5,722 bases of DNA from an uncultured Collinsella sp. (GTDB taxonomy: Bacteria > Actinomycetota > Coriobacteriia > Coriobacteriales > Coriobacteriaceae). Below, piece after piece: positions 5,517 to 5,722 of the stretch. The notes beneath the pieces are model-generated. The model did no database searches. It had not been told where the DNA came from and saw only the letters and a list, made by a program, of their open reading frames with translations. Every line of letters starts with the position of its first letter. Position 1 is the stretch's first letter. The position numbers and the translations under genes are program-made. The stretch is from positions 1 to 5,722 of the forward strand of contig USCS01000106.1 in assembly GCA_900552875.1 (NCBI GenBank), given 5' to 3'.

Positions 5517-5520
5517 GGAG
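5517..5520 (+). promoter_or_regulatory. Ribosome binding site of the HAD gene
   Basis: GGAG lies 5 nt before the ATG at 5526. It is the main support for this start codon, together with the DxDxT motif falling near residue 30. I see no clear promoter in the 107-bp gap after murE. Confidence 0.7.
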
Positions 5521-5525
5521 TAACC

Positions 5526-5722
5526 ATGTCCCACAATACCCTGCCGACCGTCGCTGAGCTTTCGGGCGAGATGCGCGAGCGCTTGGCCAAGGTCAAGTAC
5601 GTCTTTACCGACCTGGATGCCACGATGCTCGCACCCGGCTCGTGCGTGCTGCGCGACAACGACGGCAACCCCTCGACCAAACTCGTCGAGGCCGTCGTGG
5701 CGCTCGCTCGCGCTGGTATTCA
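5526..5722 (+). CDS. HAD-superfamily hydrolase, N-terminal part
   Basis: The frame is open from the ATG to the right edge, giving 65 visible residues plus two bases; the rest lies outside. KYVFTDLDATML (residues 24-35) is HAD motif I, DxDxT, with Asp29 as the expected phosphoryl-accepting nucleophile and Asp31 as the acid/base. The following LVEAVVALARAGI is typical of the helix that in Cof-type enzymes leads to motif II ('al..l...Gi.v.iaTGR'), which is not visible. The usual DLDGT is DLDAT here, a tolerated change. A Cof-like (class IIB) sugar-phosphate phosphatase is the best guess, but the substrate cannot be read from this part. It begins with about 20 residues before the motif, longer than in many Cof proteins. 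It may be co-transcribed with murE or separate. Confidence 0.8.
   Translation, partial: MSHNTLPTVAELSGEMRERLAKVKYVFTDLDATMLAPGSCVLRDNDGNPSTKLVEAVVALARAGI

Overview
The window looks like chromosomal DNA from a high-G+C actinobacterium of the Coriobacteriia, most likely Collinsella or a close relative. This rests on the G/C-rich codon usage, the gene style and a MurE that lacks the diaminopimelate motif. It is an inference from reading, not from a database match.

Left to right: (1) 1-878 is the 3' part of a gene for a DUF2220/JetD-type Toprim protein, the nuclease family of Wadjet (JetABCD/MksBEFG/EptABCD) anti-plasmid systems. Its 5' end and any partner genes lie outside the window. (2) 879-1600 has no convincing gene. 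It holds a 230-bp A+T-rich segment bounded by 30-bp inverted repeats (28/30 identical), a bulged hairpin, and two G+C-rich repeat copies that end in a tRNA T-arm-like sequence. (3) 1601-1676 is a tRNA-Val(UAC) gene on the minus strand, with its own promoter and intrinsic terminator. (4) 1864-3744 is asnB, a glutamine-dependent asparagine synthetase, followed by a strong intrinsic terminator. (5) 3856-5418 is a MurE-type UDP-MurNAc-peptide ligase whose substrate motif is not the DAP-type DNPR. (6) 5526 to the right edge is the start of a HAD-superfamily hydrolase.

The three complete plus-strand units appear to be transcribed largely separately. asnB has its own -10-like element and terminator, murE follows the terminator with its own leader, and the HAD gene is 107 bp downstream of murE beyond a hairpin without a U-tract. 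asnB and murE are housekeeping genes for asparagine and cell-wall precursor synthesis. In Coriobacteriia with an Asp-containing interpeptide bridge the two could be linked through aspartate/asparagine metabolism, but the sequence does not show this.

The most unusual material is the JetD-like gene end and the 1003-1550 intergenic complex. No undescribed system can be claimed from this window alone.
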